The position numbers and the translations under genes were made by a program. Of a stretch of DNA of 64,000 nt, positions 62,457 to 64,000 are shown in pieces; the first letter of the stretch is position 1; each line of letters opens with the position of its first letter. The DNA is from UBA4781 sp963556045 (lineage in GTDB: Bacteria; Chloroflexota; Anaerolineae; Anaerolineales; Anaerolineaceae). The notes under the pieces were generated by a model that saw nothing but the letters and a program-made list of their open reading frames with translations, was not told the DNA's origin and searched no databases. Location of the stretch: NCBI GenBank assembly GCA_963556045.3, contig CAUVYA020000002.1, positions 2,170,001 through 2,234,000 on the forward strand, written 5' to 3'.

Positions 62457-63256
62457 TCCTGTTCGCACCCATTCATACCAGCCTTTATTCACGTCTGGTG
62501 CTGCACGGTTTGCTGAAAGATCCCTCCGTGGAAGTTGCAGGAGTGGTGGTGAGGGATCATCGCAATTTCCACCGTATTCGCTCGGAATTTCGCCGTGACG
62601 GTCGGCGGCTGATCCAGAAGTTCATCCGTAAATATCTGCTGCGCGAAAAAGCGTACGACGGTGTGCACGGCGAGAACCTGGCTCAACTGGCGCGCATCGT
62701 AGATCTTCCCAAAGGTTCATTACATACGATGGCGGAGGAAGCATCGTTGCCTTATCTGATATGTGATGATCTCAGTGATGAAAAATGTGAAAAGTTCCTT
62801 CGCCTGCATCAACCCGACCTGATTGCTTTCACGGGTGGAGGGTTGATTCGACAGAACATCCTGCAGCTCCCCACATTGGGTGTATTGAACTGCCATACTG
62901 GCGTTCTTCCGCTGTATCGGGGTATGGATGTGGTGGAATGGACGGCATTGGAGGGAGCGCTGAAAAAAATCGGTTTTGGTGTGACCCTGCATTATATGAA
63001 TAAAGGTGTCGATACCGGTCCGATCATAAGAGTTGTGCCATGCGAGCCATTGCAGAATGATACGTTCTCGACCATCCGCATGAAATTGGAAGTGGAAATG
63101 GTCACTGCAATGCTGACCGGCATCCACGCAATTGCAGAAAATGAAGTCGAAGCACAACCCCAGCAGCCCCGCGATGGTCGTCAATATTTTGTGATGCACC
63201 CTCGCATGAAGTTGCAGGCATCTGCTCGATTGGAAAAGCAGCTTCACAATCGCTGA
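62444..63256 (+). CDS. Formyltransferase-family protein
   Basis: 270 residues from ATG 62444 (CAGGAG 8 nt upstream; the longer frame from 62342 lies inside the previous gene). The catalytic triad of 10-formyl-THF transferases is present: N149 and H151 in NCHTGVLPLYRG and D190 in GVDTGPI. It lacks the C-terminal tRNA-binding domain of Fmt. The context fits N-formylation of an amino sugar (as in WbkC/VioF-type sugar formyltransferases) rather than purine synthesis, but this is inference. Confidence 0.82.
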   Translation: MLRVILFAPIHTSLYSRLVLHGLLKDPSVEVAGVVVRDHRNFHRIRSEFRRDGRRLIQKFIRKYLLREKAYDGVHGENLAQLARIVDLPKGSLHTMAEEASLPYLICDDLSDEKCEKFLRLHQPDLIAFTGGGLIRQNILQLPTLGVLNCHTGVLPLYRGMDVVEWTALEGALKKIGFGVTLHYMNKGVDTGPIIRVVPCEPLQNDTFSTIRMKLEVEMVTAMLTGIHAIAENEVEAQPQQPRDGRQYFVMHPRMKLQASARLEKQLHNR

Positions 63257-63262
63257 TGGTGT

Positions 63263-63802
63263 TTATGCATCCGACCGCAGATGATACCTGTACATGGGAC
63301 TGATGGGTTCGAACTGAACTACACCGATTGATTCAACCTGAATAGTAAGAGGTAGATCCAGGCTGCGGCAAATTTGAATGGCTTTTGCAAACATATCCGG
63401 TTCAAAATCGACTGCCAGTGAGCAGTGTGGTACCCATACCCCGGGTTCGTACAGCTGCCAGGCATCCACAGCATCTTTCTTTAAGAGAGCATGAATTTCT
63501 CGGTGATACTTGAGCAGGTCTTGTGTGACGGTAGGGGCTGTGAAGACGACCGGATTGTTTGTCTGGAAGATTCCCAGGAAGGAAAAAGTCAGGTCGAATC
63601 CATGGGTTTGAGATGCGAGGTGGGCGATCTTCTCCTCACAGGGCTGGCAATTTAATTGCTCATAGATGGCGAGGGTAATATGGGGTGGAATATCTGATTC
63701 ATGCAGATAGGGCGCCACACCCTGCCTTGCCAGTTCACGGGTGATCTGCCTGATGGGATCAGCTCTCTTTTCGTCAAGGTAAAAAACGACTGCGAAAGGC
63801 AT
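63263..63802 (-). CDS. 2'-5' RNA ligase family (2H phosphoesterase) protein
   Basis: 179 residues with the two H-x-[ST] motifs of 2H phosphoesterases: PHITLAIYE (~41-49) and PHCSLAVDF (~125-133). Likely a cyclic phosphodiesterase or RNA ligase acting on 2',3'-cyclic or 2'-5' bonds. Cytosolic, converging on the formyltransferase gene 6 bp away. Confidence 0.85.
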   Translation of the reverse strand: MPFAVVFYLDEKRADPIRQITRELARQGVAPYLHESDIPPHITLAIYEQLNCQPCEEKIAHLASQTHGFDLTFSFLGIFQTNNPVVFTAPTVTQDLLKYHREIHALLKKDAVDAWQLYEPGVWVPHCSLAVDFEPDMFAKAIQICRSLDLPLTIQVESIGVVQFEPISPMYRYHLRSDA

Positions 63803-63805
63803 TTT

Positions 63806-64000
63806 CTAGTGATAGCTCAACGTGCTGCCGCCGATGAATTCACGTAAAACCGAATCTCCCGGTACTATCGAATCATCTGTGATCGGTTCAATTTTCTTCA
63901 GCAGGGAAAGAATGCGAACCGAACGTTCGTAGGCATCTTCACGCAGGGGATCATCTTTGAATTTTTCAGGCCATTTTTCAAAGTACTGCAATAATTTTGG
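63806..64000 (-). CDS. C-terminal end of a probable nucleoside kinase (partial)
   Basis: The frame is open to the window edge; only the last 64 residues are visible. The ending IVPGDSVLREFIGGSTLSYH resembles the terminal LREFIGGS of uridine-kinase-like nucleoside kinases that carry a ThrRS-type N-terminal region. The rest of the gene lies outside, so the call is tentative. It ends 3 nt before the 2H phosphoesterase gene, suggesting one transcript. Confidence 0.5.
   Translation of the reverse strand, partial: PKLLQYFEKWPEKFKDDPLREDAYERSVRILSLLKKIEPITDDSIVPGDSVLREFIGGSTLSYH

Overview
The window reads as a chromosomal segment of an anaerobic, fermentative member of the Chloroflexota, most likely class Anaerolineae. 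This placement is inference. It rests on the many TPR proteins and lipoproteins with Thr/Pro linkers, NBR1-type Ig-like lipoproteins, paired L,D-transpeptidases, a CIRCE-controlled groESL operon and a thrS-infC-rpmI-rplT cluster. No rRNA, CRISPR array or intact transposase was seen. Three tRNAs are present: Arg(UCG), Val(GAC) and Ser(GGA).

Layout. (1) 0.4-11.7 kb: a catabolic operon with an enlarged zinc alcohol dehydrogenase, a mannitol-1-phosphate dehydrogenase fused to a C_GCAxxG_C_C domain, a fructose-type PTS (IIA, IIB, IIC as separate proteins), a fused E1 alpha/beta and an E2 of a 2-oxoacid dehydrogenase without E3, a DeoR regulator and a SIS-domain protein. (2) 12-15.6 kb: an accessory patch beside tRNA-Arg, holding two tRNA-Arg-like fragments, two orphan genes, and a broken nucleotidyltransferase/winged-helix pair behind an intact palindromic operator. 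(3) 16-24.9 kb: a URO-D family enzyme, a BMP-type nucleoside ABC transporter, an MFS carrier and trmD. (4) 25-33.3 kb: two TPR membrane proteins, groESL with a perfect CIRCE box, a parvulin-type foldase lipoprotein, a DUF711 protein, a TrmH-type methyltransferase and a macro-domain deacetylase. (5) 33.3-36.9 kb: rplT, rpmI, infC (apparently starting at AUA) and thrS behind a T-box. (6) 37-38.6 kb: an intact AbiEi/AbiEii module with a 16-bp palindromic operator, then tRNA-Val. (7) 38.7-48.7 kb: orphan OppBC-type permeases, a GNAT enzyme, tRNA-Ser, an RlmD/RumA methyltransferase, a ferritin-like protein, a CnoX-like chaperedoxin and two lipoproteins broken by frameshifts or stops. (8) 48.7-55.4 kb: a cell-wall block with two L,D-transpeptidases, an amidase-like protein lacking a zinc ligand and a class A penicillin-binding protein carrying an N-terminal AMMECR1 domain. 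(9) 55.5-57.5 kb: ptsH-ptsI, which can energise the PTS of block 1. (10) 57.6-64 kb: a degenerate DNA-methylase-like protein, divergent from a tightly overlapped four-gene operon (GDPD, propeller-like protein, unknown, formyltransferase), a 2H phosphoesterase and the end of a probable nucleoside kinase.

The most unusual signals are domain combinations. They are the AMMECR1-PBP1 fusion, the MtlD-C_GCAxxG_C_C fusion, and one N-terminal TPR-like module shared by an OppC permease and an L,D-transpeptidase. Also notable are the tRNA-Arg scar region and the overlapping four-gene operon. All family assignments come from reading motifs; no database search was run.
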